Positions 49,923-58,788 of a stretch of DNA of 64,000 nucleotides are shown here, one piece after another. Position 1 is the first letter of the stretch, and each line of letters begins with the position of its first letter. Origin of the DNA: Leifsonia sp. Root227 (GTDB lineage: Bacteria; Actinomycetota; Actinomycetes; Actinomycetales; Microbacteriaceae); NCBI RefSeq assembly GCF_001428745.1, contig NZ_LMIO01000003.1, positions 248,001 to 312,000 of the forward strand, in the 5' to 3' direction. The notes under the pieces are model-generated. The model saw nothing but the letters and a program-made list of their open reading frames with translations. It was not told the origin of the DNA and ran no database searches. A program made the translations under genes and the position numbers.

Positions 49923-51151
49923 CGGTCGGCCTTTCGTGGTGATGCTGGCGAAACAGTGGATGCGGTCGACGCGTCGCCCGCGGAAGGGACAACGTCCGTC
50001 GCCAGGCCGGTGATTCCCTGCGGCAGCGCGCCGGTCGGGTTGTCCCTGTCGGCGCGGGCGACGGCATCCCGGAGACGTTCGGCGGCCTGCTCCGGCGGAA
50101 TGTCGCCGATCCAGGCGCCCATCGCGGACTCCGATCCGGCGAGGAACTTCAGTTTATCGGCGGCCCTGCGCGGCGACGTGATCTGCAGCATCAGCCGGAT
50201 CTCGTCGCGGCGGACGCCGACGGGCGCCTGGTGCCACGCCGCGATGTACGGCGTCGGGCTGTCGTAGAGCGCATCCACCCCGCGCAGCACGCGGAGGTAG
50301 AGCGTGGCGAGCTCGTCGCGCTCCGCGTCGGACGTCTCGGTGAAGTCGGCGACGTGGCGGTGCGGCAGCACGTGGATCTCGATGGGCCAGCGGGCGGCGA
50401 ACGGCACGAATGCCGTCCAGTGCTCTCCGGAGAGGATGACGCGCTCGGAGTTCCGCTCGCGCTCCAGGATGTCGGCGAACAGGGTGGGACCGTACGCGTC
50501 GAGCGACCGGATGAGGGCCGTGGTGCGCGGGGTGATGTACGGGTACGAGTAGATCTGACCGTGCGGGTGGTGCAGCGTGACGCCGATCGCCTCGCCGCGG
50601 TTCTCGAACGGGAACACCTGGCGCACGCCCGGCAGCGCTGACAGGGCGGCGGTGCGGTCGGCCCAGGCCTCGATGACCGTGCGAGCGCGCGACGGGGTGA
50701 GGCTGCCGAAGGAGCCGGTGGAGTCCGGGCTGAAGCAGACGACCTCGCAGCGCCCGACCGAGGTGCGCGTGCGGCCGAGTCCGACCGAGGTGAGGTCGTC
50801 GATGCCCTCAGGCGCGTTGGCGTCTTCGAGCAGGGGACCGAAGGACGGCGACTTGTTCTCGAACACCGCGACGTCGTAGTTGCTCGGCACCTCGGAGAGG
50901 TTGGTCGGTGTGGCAGGGGCCAGCGGGTCGAGCTCTGCCGGCGGCAGGAACACCCTGTTCTGCCTGGCGGCGGCGATCGAGATCCACTCGCCGGTCAGGG
51001 GGTCCTGGCGCATGGTGGCGGTCGCTGGGCGTTCTGTCGGCTCGCGCAGGTCGGGGCCGCGCTCGGGCGAGAGCGTGGTGTCCGCGTCGTCGAAGTAGAT
51101 GAGCTCCCGACCGTCCGCGAGACGGTGGACCTGTTTGGTGATTGCTGGCAC
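49919..51151 (-). CDS. galT: Galactose-1-phosphate uridylyltransferase
   Basis: 410 residues; exchanges UMP between UDP-glucose and galactose-1-P. Active-site HPHGQIYSYP (nucleophilic His), SPSFG, VCFSPDSTGSFGSL and the late AAWHQAPVG follow the family. GTG 51151; first gene of the galT-galK-MBL unit, driven by the divergent promoter at 51179-51207. UDP-galactose 4-epimerase is not in the window. Confidence 0.95.
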   Translation of the reverse strand: MPAITKQVHRLADGRELIYFDDADTTLSPERGPDLREPTERPATATMRQDPLTGEWISIAAARQNRVFLPPAELDPLAPATPTNLSEVPSNYDVAVFENKSPSFGPLLEDANAPEGIDDLTSVGLGRTRTSVGRCEVVCFSPDSTGSFGSLTPSRARTVIEAWADRTAALSALPGVRQVFPFENRGEAIGVTLHHPHGQIYSYPYITPRTTALIRSLDAYGPTLFADILERERNSERVILSGEHWTAFVPFAARWPIEIHVLPHRHVADFTETSDAERDELATLYLRVLRGVDALYDSPTPYIAAWHQAPVGVRRDEIRLMLQITSPRRAADKLKFLAGSESAMGAWIGDIPPEQAAERLRDAVARADRDNPTGALPQGITGLATDVVPSAGDASTASTVSPASPRKADR

Positions 51152-51160
51152 GGAGCGACC

Positions 51161-51198
51161 CTTTCGGTTTCGAAAGCAAATCTAGCCATTCGCTTTCG
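51161..51198. promoter_or_regulatory. Operator half-sites between galT and the DeoR regulator
   Basis: CTTTCGG (51161-51167), CGAAAGC (51171-51177) and GCTTTCG (51192-51198) repeat a CGAAAG core; the last two form an inverted repeat flanking the -10 of galT. Probable binding sites of the adjacent DeoR-type regulator. Confidence 0.55.
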
Positions 51199-51207
51199 TA
51201 TTGACAA
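51179..51207 (-). promoter_or_regulatory. galT-galK promoter
   Basis: On the minus strand TTGTCA (51207 to 51202) and TAGATT (51184 to 51179) are 17 bp apart, a close sigma-70-type match; transcription would start near 51172 with a ~20-nt leader. Confidence 0.65.
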
Positions 51208-51235
51208 GTAAACGCAACAGCCGGACGATGGCAGC

Positions 51236-52021
51236 ATGGCCGAACCGCTTCCCGCAGCCCTCCGCCGCGAACGGATGCTCGAACTCATCGGGCAGAACGG
51301 TTTCGTGCGCGTCGGCGACCTCAGCGAGGCGTTCCAGGTCTCCGACGTCACCGTCCGCAGCGACCTCGACCAGCTCGACGAGCAGCAGAGCATCCGCCGC
51401 GTCCACGGTGGCGCCGTCCTCCGCACCCCTGGGATGCGCGAGGCCAGCTTCGAGGAGGCGCTCGAGACCTCCGCGGACGAGAAGCGCCGCATCGCCTCCG
51501 CTGCGGCGGCGATGGTCGTCTCCGGCAGCAGCGTGCTCCTCGACGTGGGGACGACGACCGCCGCCATCGCACGCGCCCTCGCCGACCGCGACGACCTGGA
51601 CGATGTCACCGTCATCACGAACGGCCTCACCATCGCGCTCTCGCTGGAGCGCGCCATCCCGCGCTTCCAGGTGGTCGTCACCGGAGGCACGCTGCGCCCG
51701 CTGCAGCACTCGCTGGTCGAGCCGCTGGCCTCCACGCTGCTCGACCGGATGCACGCCGACCTGGCGTTCATCGGGTGCACGGGCGTGCATCCCCAGGGCG
51801 GCATCACCAACGTGAACCTGCCCGAAGCCGACCTGAAACGGGTGATGGTCGGCGCGGCGGGTCGTGCCGTGGTGGTTGCGGACGGCTCCAAGCTCGGACG
51901 GACCCACCTCGGCCGAATCGCGGACCTCGGCGAGGTGAGCGAGCTGATCACGGGGGAGAGCGCTCCGGACGGCGAGGTGGCCGCGCTGCGGGCGGCAGGG
52001 CTCGCGGTGCTCGTCGCCTGA
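51236..52021 (+). CDS. DeoR-family regulator of the galactose genes
   Basis: 261 residues: HTH VRVGDLSEAFQVSDVTVRSDLDQL near the N-terminus, then a sugar-phosphate sensor domain (LLDVGTTTAAIARAL, ITNGLTIALSLE, DLAFIGCTGVHPQGG, VVADGSKLGRTH). Divergent from galT across an 84-bp region holding CGAAAG half-sites and 15 bp upstream of galM. Likely a repressor relieved by a galactose-pathway phosphate, by family analogy. Paralogous in layout to the GalNAc regulator at 32026-32811. Confidence 0.9.
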   Translation: MAEPLPAALRRERMLELIGQNGFVRVGDLSEAFQVSDVTVRSDLDQLDEQQSIRRVHGGAVLRTPGMREASFEEALETSADEKRRIASAAAAMVVSGSSVLLDVGTTTAAIARALADRDDLDDVTVITNGLTIALSLERAIPRFQVVVTGGTLRPLQHSLVEPLASTLLDRMHADLAFIGCTGVHPQGGITNVNLPEADLKRVMVGAAGRAVVVADGSKLGRTHLGRIADLGEVSELITGESAPDGEVAALRAAGLAVLVA

Positions 52022-52024
52022 CAA

Positions 52025-52030
52025 TACGCT
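52025..52030 (+). promoter_or_regulatory. -10 element of galM, leaderless spacing
   Basis: TACGCT ends exactly six bases before the ATG at 52037, so galM can be transcribed independently of the DeoR gene as a leaderless mRNA. Confidence 0.4.
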
Positions 52031-52036
52031 GGCCGT

Positions 52037-52951
52037 ATGCACCCGCCGACAGGAGCCCAGTACGACATCGCCGCAGGCGACCTCACCGCGACCGTCACCC
52101 AGGTCGCGGCCGGGCTGCGTTCCCTGCGCCTCGGTGACGCAGACCTGACAGAGCCGTTCCCGGTGGATGCGACCCCGCCGTCCGGGTGCGGCATCGTGCT
52201 GGTGCCGTGGCCCAACCGCGTGAAGGATGCGGCGTGGGAGCTCGACGGGGTGACGCAGCGGCTCGCCGTGACGGAGCCGGCGCGCGGCAACGCCATCCAC
52301 GGGCTGCTGCGCTACCGGCCGTACGAGCTGGTCGAGCACACGGCGTCGTCGGTGACCCAGACCGCGGCGATCTTCCCCGAGCTCGGCTACCCGTTCCAGC
52401 TGGCCACCACCGTGCGGCACGAGCTCCGGGACGGCGGCCTCACCGTCACCCACACCATCGAGAACACGGGGAGCCGGACGGCGCCGGTCGCTGTCGGCGC
52501 ACATCCATACCTCCGCGTCGGCGACGTGCCGACCGCAGAGGCGACGCTCACGGTCGGGGCGCGCACGCACCTCGACGTCGACGACAGGCTCAACGTGATC
52601 GGGGAGTCCGCCGTCGACGGCACGCGATTCGACCTGAGCGCCGGTCGACGGGTGGGAGAGCTGGAGCTCGACGACGGGTTCGCCGACCTGCCCGTCGCGG
52701 ACGGCGAGGTGATCCACACGCTCACGGCGCCGGACGGCCGCAGCGTCGCCCTCTGGGCCGACGCGGCGTTCGCGTATCTGCAGCTCTACACGTCGCGCAC
52801 GCTCGCGACGAAGGAGAAGGGCGACGTCGCGCTCGCGGTCGAGCCGATGACGGCCCCGGCGAACGCGCTCAACACCGGGCGCGGGGTGCGCTGGCTGGAA
52901 CCGGGGGAGACCTGGTCGGTCAGGTGGGGCATCCGACACGACGGCTTCTGA
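52037..52951 (+). CDS. galM: Aldose 1-epimerase (galactose mutarotase)
   Basis: 304 residues; interconverts alpha and beta anomers of galactose for GalK. Family motifs LVPWPNRVKDAAW, AIHGLLRYRPYEL (catalytic His), VGAHPYLRVGD (second His), LELDDGFADL, and the acidic EPMTAPANALNTGRG (catalytic Glu). ATG 52037 follows a leaderless-type -10. No signal peptide. Completes the local Leloir set with galT and galK. Confidence 0.92.
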   Translation: MHPPTGAQYDIAAGDLTATVTQVAAGLRSLRLGDADLTEPFPVDATPPSGCGIVLVPWPNRVKDAAWELDGVTQRLAVTEPARGNAIHGLLRYRPYELVEHTASSVTQTAAIFPELGYPFQLATTVRHELRDGGLTVTHTIENTGSRTAPVAVGAHPYLRVGDVPTAEATLTVGARTHLDVDDRLNVIGESAVDGTRFDLSAGRRVGELELDDGFADLPVADGEVIHTLTAPDGRSVALWADAAFAYLQLYTSRTLATKEKGDVALAVEPMTAPANALNTGRGVRWLEPGETWSVRWGIRHDGF

Positions 52952-52987
52952 GGCGTGAAGACGCTGATTTTTTGCGTGCGGGCGCGG

Positions 52988-52993
52988 TAGCTT
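52988..52993 (+). promoter_or_regulatory. -10 element of the FtsX/ABC operon, leaderless spacing
   Basis: TAGCTT ends six bases before the GTG start at 53000; there is no Shine-Dalgarno sequence. The -35 at normal distance (TGATTT) is weak. Confidence 0.4.
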
Positions 52994-52999
52994 AGTCCG

Positions 53000-55999
53000 G
53001 TGCGTGCATCCGGGGGGAGTGAGGGACGCATTCGTGCGTTCTGGCTGCAGCGTTCGCGCGCCCAGGCCGGGGTGCTGACCGCGACCGCTCTGACGGTGCT
53101 GGTCGTCACGCTGCTGGCGAGCACGATGGTGGGGCTCGCCGTCCGCTCGCCGACCGTGGCGGTGCGGCAGAGCATCCAGGCGGGACCTGCCGTCTCGATC
53201 GCGCAGGCGGAGCAGGGCGCACTCGCCGGCGCTGCGACAGAGCAGGATGCGACGGTGCGGTCGATCATCCGGAAGCACTTCACCGGTGCCGCCGTCACGG
53301 TCGACCGCTCGGCGTTCGTGCCGTCCGTGCCGCTGGCCGGGAACAGGTCGATGCTCGCGCTCGCCGGGGACGACAGCCTCCGTCAGCGCGCCCGATTGGA
53401 TGCCGGCGCCTGGCCGGCCGGCGAGAAGCAGCTCGCCGTCGACGCCGAACTGGCGAAGACGCTGGGCGTCCGCACCGGCTCTACGATCACGACGAGCAGC
53501 GACAGCGACAATGGCAACGAGGCCGCCGCCGACCGCCTGACCTTCACCGTCACCGGCGTCTGGCACGCCACGACCCCGGCAGCCCCTGCGTGGCTCGGCC
53601 TCACGCCCGGCGCAGGCGGGACCGACGGCAGGGCCATCCTCACAGCGGACGGGCTCGCGGCGCTCAGCACGTCCGCGTCCGTCCAGTGGGTGGTGGCCCC
53701 GGATGCGCGGAACAGCACCGCGTCGCAGCTCCCTCGCCTGCAGTCCGGATTCCGCACGGTCACCGACGCGCTCACCGAGAGCCCGACGGCCTCGTCGTCT
53801 CCGTTCTCGGTGCAGGGCGACGCGCTCGCCACAGTGACGGCGATGCAGCAGTCCGTCGGCGCGCTCGCCGCCGTCATCCCCGTTCCGCTGTCTGTGCTGG
53901 CCGTGTGCTCGGTGGTGGCGCTCATCCTGCTCGCGCAGCTGCTCGCCCGGTCGCGGCTGGCCGAGTCACGGGTGCTGCGGGCGCGCGGTGCGACGGTGGG
54001 GGAGCTCGTGGCCGCCGGTTCTGTCGAGGCGGCCGTGGTCGGCGTGGCCGGTGTCGCCGTGGGGTTCCTCGCGGCGCAGGCCGTGCTGCTCGCGGTGGTC
54101 GGAGCGCCGGCAGGAGGCGTCGCCGGGGTGCTCGACCTGGCGCTCCCTCCGCTGCTGGTGCTCGCTGTCGCCGTCGCGTGCTGCGCCGTGGTGACCGCGT
54201 TCTCCGCGCGGGCGGCCAGCGGGGCGCCAGGAGCAGTCGAGGCTGGAAGGGCACGGGCCACCGCATCCGTCGGGGTCGGCGTGCTCGCGTTCGCCGCGGC
54301 CGGGCTGACGCTGTGGCGGTTCGTCGCGTTCGGCGCTCCCGTGTCGGCGGACGGTCAGGTCGACCCGATCGGCGTCATCGCTCCCGCCGCCGTGCTGTGC
54401 GCGATCGCCGTGCTCGGCCTGCTGCTGTTCGGCCCGTCCGCCGCCGCTGTCGAGGGCGTCGCATCGCGCGGCAGGGGACTGTCCGGCGTGCTGCCGGCGC
54501 GCCAGGTCGGACGGGGGCTCACCCTGTTCGCCGCACCGGTCGCGCTCGTGGTGCTGACGGTGGGGGCCGCGACATTCTCGGCGGGCTACGTCGGCACCTG
54601 GTCGGGATTCCTCCGTGACTCGTCGCGGCTCGTGACCGGCGCGGACGTGCGGGTCGACACCGGGCTCGCGGGAGTCGTCAGAGGGCCGGACGACCTGCCA
54701 GACGTGGATGCGCTGGCCGGCATCCCCTCGGTGAGCTCCGCATCCCCCGGACTCATCACGGACGCGGGGCTCGGCCAGCGCACGGTCACCCTGGTCGCTC
54801 TCGACGCCCAGCGCCTGCCGCAGCTCACGCGGGTCGGCGGCTACATGCTCGACACGGAATACGTGGCAGAGAAACTCACGCACGCCGCTCGCCTCGGCGG
54901 TCAGGAGCTCCCCTCCGGCACGAAGACGCTGACCGCAGCCACGGCAGCGACGGCCTCCGTCACCTTCTGGCTGGTGGATGCGCGGGGCGAGCTCGCCCCC
55001 TTCGTCGCGCATCCGGTCGCCGGCTCTTCCGGCCGGTTCAGCGCGGACGTTCCGGCGGGGAGCCGCTGGACGCTCGCCGCCGTGGATGCCCGACCAGCGG
55101 GGGACACGTCGTCCGCACCGCGCATCCGCTCGGTCGCGGCGGGCAGCGCCACCCTCGACATCGCGTCCTGGACGGCGGCGACCGGTGTGACGACGGCGGA
55201 CGGCCTCGTGCGACTGATGCCGCCGGCCGCTGGGCAGCTCCCCGTGGTCATCACGGCCAGCGCCGCCCAGCAGGATGCGCTCTCCGTCGGCGACGCTGTG
55301 GACCTCGACGCCGCGTGGGTGTCGGCGCGCGGCACGATCGCGGCCGTCGTCGCCGCCGTGCCGGGGACCAGCGACCCGACCGCTGTTCTGGTCGACCAGC
55401 GCGCGCTCAGCGACGCCGCCCTCCGCGCGCAGCCTGCACCGCCCAGGCTCGGGATGGTGTGGCTCGCTACCGACCAGCCGGACACGGTTGCTGCTGCCGC
55501 TCAGCGCGCAGCGGGAACGGACGCCGTGGTCACCGACGCCTCAGGAGACTTCGTCTCCCGCTTCATGGCGAGCGCTGTCGTGAGCCTGTGGCTCGGGACG
55601 GCGGGATGCGCGCTGCTCGCGCTGGTGGCCATCGGCGCCACCATCGCTGCTTTGCTGCGCGGACGAAGGGCCGAAGTCGCCGTGCTGCGTGCGGTCGGGA
55701 TGAGTTCGCGCCAGCAAGCGCGCAGCCGTCGGGTGGAGCTGGCGGGCATCGTCGTCGCGGCGGCGGTGTTCGGGCTGGTGGGCGGCGTCGCCGTGTTCCT
55801 GCTCGCAGGCAACACGCTCGCCAGGCTCTCCGTCGTCACCGCCCCGGCGACCCTGTCCGTGCGCGGGGCCGTCGACCTGCCATCGCTGCTCGTCGCGCTC
55901 GTGCTGCTCGCCGCCGCCGTCGGCGCTGTGCTCTGGGCGTATGGGCGCGCGGTGCGCAGGCAGGTGCTCGACACGTCGTACAGGGAGGAGACGCGATGA
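53000..55999 (+). CDS. FtsX-like ABC permease, large subunit 1
   Basis: 999 residues. One helix near the N-terminus, a large extracytoplasmic domain (~60-290), several helices (~295-490), a second large extracytoplasmic domain (~510-850, Ala/Thr/Asp-rich) and a C-terminal three-helix FtsX core (LGTAGCALLALVAIGATIAALL, GIVVAAAVFGLVGGVAVFL, LLVALVLLAAAVGAVLWAY). The cytoplasmic AEVAVLRAVGMSSRQQARSR is the MacB/FtsX coupling motif. GTG 53000. Stop overlaps the next gene as ATGA. Mechanotransmission or lipoprotein/peptide export is possible; the substrate is unknown. Confidence 0.88.
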   Translation: MRASGGSEGRIRAFWLQRSRAQAGVLTATALTVLVVTLLASTMVGLAVRSPTVAVRQSIQAGPAVSIAQAEQGALAGAATEQDATVRSIIRKHFTGAAVTVDRSAFVPSVPLAGNRSMLALAGDDSLRQRARLDAGAWPAGEKQLAVDAELAKTLGVRTGSTITTSSDSDNGNEAAADRLTFTVTGVWHATTPAAPAWLGLTPGAGGTDGRAILTADGLAALSTSASVQWVVAPDARNSTASQLPRLQSGFRTVTDALTESPTASSSPFSVQGDALATVTAMQQSVGALAAVIPVPLSVLAVCSVVALILLAQLLARSRLAESRVLRARGATVGELVAAGSVEAAVVGVAGVAVGFLAAQAVLLAVVGAPAGGVAGVLDLALPPLLVLAVAVACCAVVTAFSARAASGAPGAVEAGRARATASVGVGVLAFAAAGLTLWRFVAFGAPVSADGQVDPIGVIAPAAVLCAIAVLGLLLFGPSAAAVEGVASRGRGLSGVLPARQVGRGLTLFAAPVALVVLTVGAATFSAGYVGTWSGFLRDSSRLVTGADVRVDTGLAGVVRGPDDLPDVDALAGIPSVSSASPGLITDAGLGQRTVTLVALDAQRLPQLTRVGGYMLDTEYVAEKLTHAARLGGQELPSGTKTLTAATAATASVTFWLVDARGELAPFVAHPVAGSSGRFSADVPAGSRWTLAAVDARPAGDTSSAPRIRSVAAGSATLDIASWTAATGVTTADGLVRLMPPAAGQLPVVITASAAQQDALSVGDAVDLDAAWVSARGTIAAVVAAVPGTSDPTAVLVDQRALSDAALRAQPAPPRLGMVWLATDQPDTVAAAAQRAAGTDAVVTDASGDFVSRFMASAVVSLWLGTAGCALLALVAIGATIAALLRGRRAEVAVLRAVGMSSRQQARSRRVELAGIVVAAAVFGLVGGVAVFLLAGNTLARLSVVTAPATLSVRGAVDLPSLLVALVLLAAAVGAVLWAYGRAVRRQVLDTSYREETR

Positions 56000-58788
56000 C
56001 CAGAGCGTCCCGGTCCCGCAGCTCCGTCGTGGGCGGCTTCGGCCTCGCCGCGCGAGCCGCCTCCGCGTTCCGGGGCGGCCTCATCATGCTCGGCGTCGTC
56101 GTGCTCGTGGCGACGACGGCGCTCGCGGCCTGGCCCCGGTTCGCGAACACCCTCCTGACTAGCGACCTGCGCTACGGGCTCGAGCAGGCGGCTCCCGTCA
56201 ACCGCGATCTGGTGACCGTGCTGCGGTCCGGGATGGGCCAGCCGGGCGCCGTCGTCGTCGACGACCCCGGCGCGTCCTGGACGGCGATGCCCGGCGCGCT
56301 CCGGCAGGTGCGAGCGACCATGACGGCGCCGCTGCGCGGGGTGACGGCGGAGGGGCAGTACTCGGCATCGTCGGAAGAGCTCCCGACCAGTTCGCCGCCC
56401 GGCGCAACGTCCGATCGGCATTACTTCGCCACCGTCGAGGCGTTCAGTGACCTGCGCGGGGTCGCGAAGCTGGACTCCGGTGCGTGGCCTGGCACGGTGA
56501 CGCCATCGCCGGCATCCTCTGCTCCAGCGCCGCCGGTGACGGACCAGTACGGCTTCTTCGTGCCGCCGCCTCCTCCTCCGGTGAGCGCGCAGGTCGTCAT
56601 GACGACCGAGGCGGCGGACGTGATCGGTTGGAAGGTCGGACAGAAGCGCGTCGCAGGGGTGGGCGTCAGCCTCACCCTCGTCGGCACCGTCAGCCCGCGC
56701 GACACCGCCGCCGACTTCTGGAACCTGGACACCCTCAGGGCGACCGGCAGCTTCGCCGACCTCGGCGACTCCGGCAAGAAGCTCACCGGTGTCGTCTGGG
56801 TGGACGCGGCATCCTGGCCGGTCGTCGCGCGCTCCCTCACCAGCACGCTCACCGAGGGCTGGTTCCCCGTCGCACCCGCGGCGTTCACCGTCGACACACT
56901 GGATGCGGTCAGCGGCTCCCTCGGCCGCTTCCTCGCCACGACGCCGACGGTCGCCGTCGGCGGGGTGCCGACCGCTCTGCGCTTCTCCACCCAGCTCGAC
57001 AGGTCGCTCACCGACTTCACCACGCGGGCGCAACCGGCCGCCACCCTCTTCGCGATCCTGGCGGCGGGTCCGCTCGGCGTCGCGCTCGCCGTGCTCGTGC
57101 TCGGCGTGCGACTCGTGCTCGGGCGCCGCAGAGACGCACTGGCCTTGATGGCGGCGAGGGGCGCATCCCCTGGCCGCCTGCGCTGGGGGCTGGCGCTCGA
57201 GGGCGCCGCCGTCGCCATCCCCGCTGCCGCGCTGGGGTTCGTCGCGGCCGTGCTGCTGACCCCGGCCGGGGGCCCTGCCGGGTTGTCGCTCGCGCTCGCG
57301 GCGTGCTGCGCCGTCGCTCCTCCGCTGATCCTCGCCGTGGCGGCGGGGGCGCTCGGTCCCCGTGACGACCTCCGCGGCGAATCGTCCGCCCGGCGTCGCT
57401 GGGGCTGGGTGCTCGAAGTGCTCGCCGTCGGGCTGGCGGTCGCCGGCGTCGTCACACTGTTCCAGCGCGGAACGGCGGCGCCGACGACGGATGCGGGCCT
57501 CGGCATCGACCCGCTGCTCGCCGTCACGCCGATCCTGATCGCCCTCGCGGCTTGCATGCTCGTGCTCCGCCTGTACCCGCTGCCACTCGGTTGGCTGGCG
57601 GCCGCGCTGCGAAAGAGGCGCGGCGCTGTTGCGGCGATCGGTGCGACGACGGCCGTCCGGTCGCGCGCCGGTGGACTGTGGCCTGTGTTCGCCCTGGTGA
57701 CCGGCGTGAGCATCACGGTGTTCTCCGCCGCCGTGCTCAGCACGGAGCGCGCGGGGATCGAGGGCGGAGCGCACGCGGCGGTCGGCGCCGACCTCAGCGT
57801 CTCCACCCCCGTCGCGTTCAGCGACGACCAGCTCGCCAGGATCCGCGCTGTCCCCGGCGTCGCCCACTCCGCCATCGTGTACTCCGCGGGAGGGCAGACC
57901 GTGCGAGCGGGTACGCAGGGCGGCGACCTGAGCGCCTACCTCGTCGACCCGAAGCAGCTCGCGGCCGTCGAAGGCAACGTCCCGGAGGGTGCGCGGGTCT
58001 CCACAGCGCTGACGTCGAGCGTCCCTGGCAGGACGGCGGCGGTGGTCGGCGGCTGGAGCTCGAAGATCCCGGTCACGAGCGCCATCCTCTACGCCGACAC
58101 CACTGTGCACCTGGGCGTCACCGAGTTCTCGTTCGCCCCCGGGGTGTACATCCGCGACGCCGAGTGGACGATCATCGACAAGACGGGGCTGCCGTCCGGC
58201 ATCGAGCTGACCCAGCGGCCGTCCACCGTGCTCGTCGCGCTGCAGCCAGGCGCGAACGCGGCGGCCGTGCACGCCGACCTCGCGGCCATCGCGGGAGCCA
58301 GGGCGATCGTGGGGGATGCTGTCCAGCAGCAGACCGTGCTGCGGAAGGCACCACTGGTCTCCGGGCTGGAGACGGTCGCCCTGGTCTCGATCGTGCTCTC
58401 CGCCCTGATGTGCATCGGCGCACTGCTGCTGACCCTGGTGATGAACACCGCATCCCGCACCAGGCTGGTCGCCACCCTGCGCACCATCGGGTTCACCGGC
58501 AGGCAGACCGCTGGGCTGCTCGGCTGGGAGCTCGGACCGGTGCTGGCGGTCGGGCTGATCGCGGGCATCCTGGTGGGGCTCGCGTTACCCGCTGTGGTTC
58601 TCGCGCCGATCGACCTCACCGGGTTCACCGGGGGACCTGTGCGTCCCGCCGTGGTGATCGATCCCGTGCTCATCGCCGCAGCGGCTGTCGGCTTCGCGGT
58701 CGTCACGGCCGCGGCGACACTCATCGCACTCGCCGGTGCCCGGCGCCGCTCCCCGGCGACCGTGCTCAGGGCAGGAGGGGAAGAATGA
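55996..58788 (+). CDS. FtsX-like ABC permease, large subunit 2
   Basis: 930 residues with the same layout as its neighbour: N-terminal helix GGLIMLGVVVLVATTALAAW, extracytoplasmic domain, helices with coupling motif ALMAARGASPGRLRWGLALE, a second extracytoplasmic domain, and a C-terminal core (TLRTIGFTGRQTAGLLGWEL). A short PPPPPP stretch lies at ~190. ATG 55996 preceded by AGGGAGGAG. The pair probably forms a heterodimeric permease; the overlap with the ATPase genes indicates a four-subunit operon. Confidence 0.88.
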   Translation: MTRASRSRSSVVGGFGLAARAASAFRGGLIMLGVVVLVATTALAAWPRFANTLLTSDLRYGLEQAAPVNRDLVTVLRSGMGQPGAVVVDDPGASWTAMPGALRQVRATMTAPLRGVTAEGQYSASSEELPTSSPPGATSDRHYFATVEAFSDLRGVAKLDSGAWPGTVTPSPASSAPAPPVTDQYGFFVPPPPPPVSAQVVMTTEAADVIGWKVGQKRVAGVGVSLTLVGTVSPRDTAADFWNLDTLRATGSFADLGDSGKKLTGVVWVDAASWPVVARSLTSTLTEGWFPVAPAAFTVDTLDAVSGSLGRFLATTPTVAVGGVPTALRFSTQLDRSLTDFTTRAQPAATLFAILAAGPLGVALAVLVLGVRLVLGRRRDALALMAARGASPGRLRWGLALEGAAVAIPAAALGFVAAVLLTPAGGPAGLSLALAACCAVAPPLILAVAAGALGPRDDLRGESSARRRWGWVLEVLAVGLAVAGVVTLFQRGTAAPTTDAGLGIDPLLAVTPILIALAACMLVLRLYPLPLGWLAAALRKRRGAVAAIGATTAVRSRAGGLWPVFALVTGVSITVFSAAVLSTERAGIEGGAHAAVGADLSVSTPVAFSDDQLARIRAVPGVAHSAIVYSAGGQTVRAGTQGGDLSAYLVDPKQLAAVEGNVPEGARVSTALTSSVPGRTAAVVGGWSSKIPVTSAILYADTTVHLGVTEFSFAPGVYIRDAEWTIIDKTGLPSGIELTQRPSTVLVALQPGANAAAVHADLAAIAGARAIVGDAVQQQTVLRKAPLVSGLETVALVSIVLSALMCIGALLLTLVMNTASRTRLVATLRTIGFTGRQTAGLLGWELGPVLAVGLIAGILVGLALPAVVLAPIDLTGFTGGPVRPAVVIDPVLIAAAAVGFAVVTAAATLIALAGARRRSPATVLRAGGEE

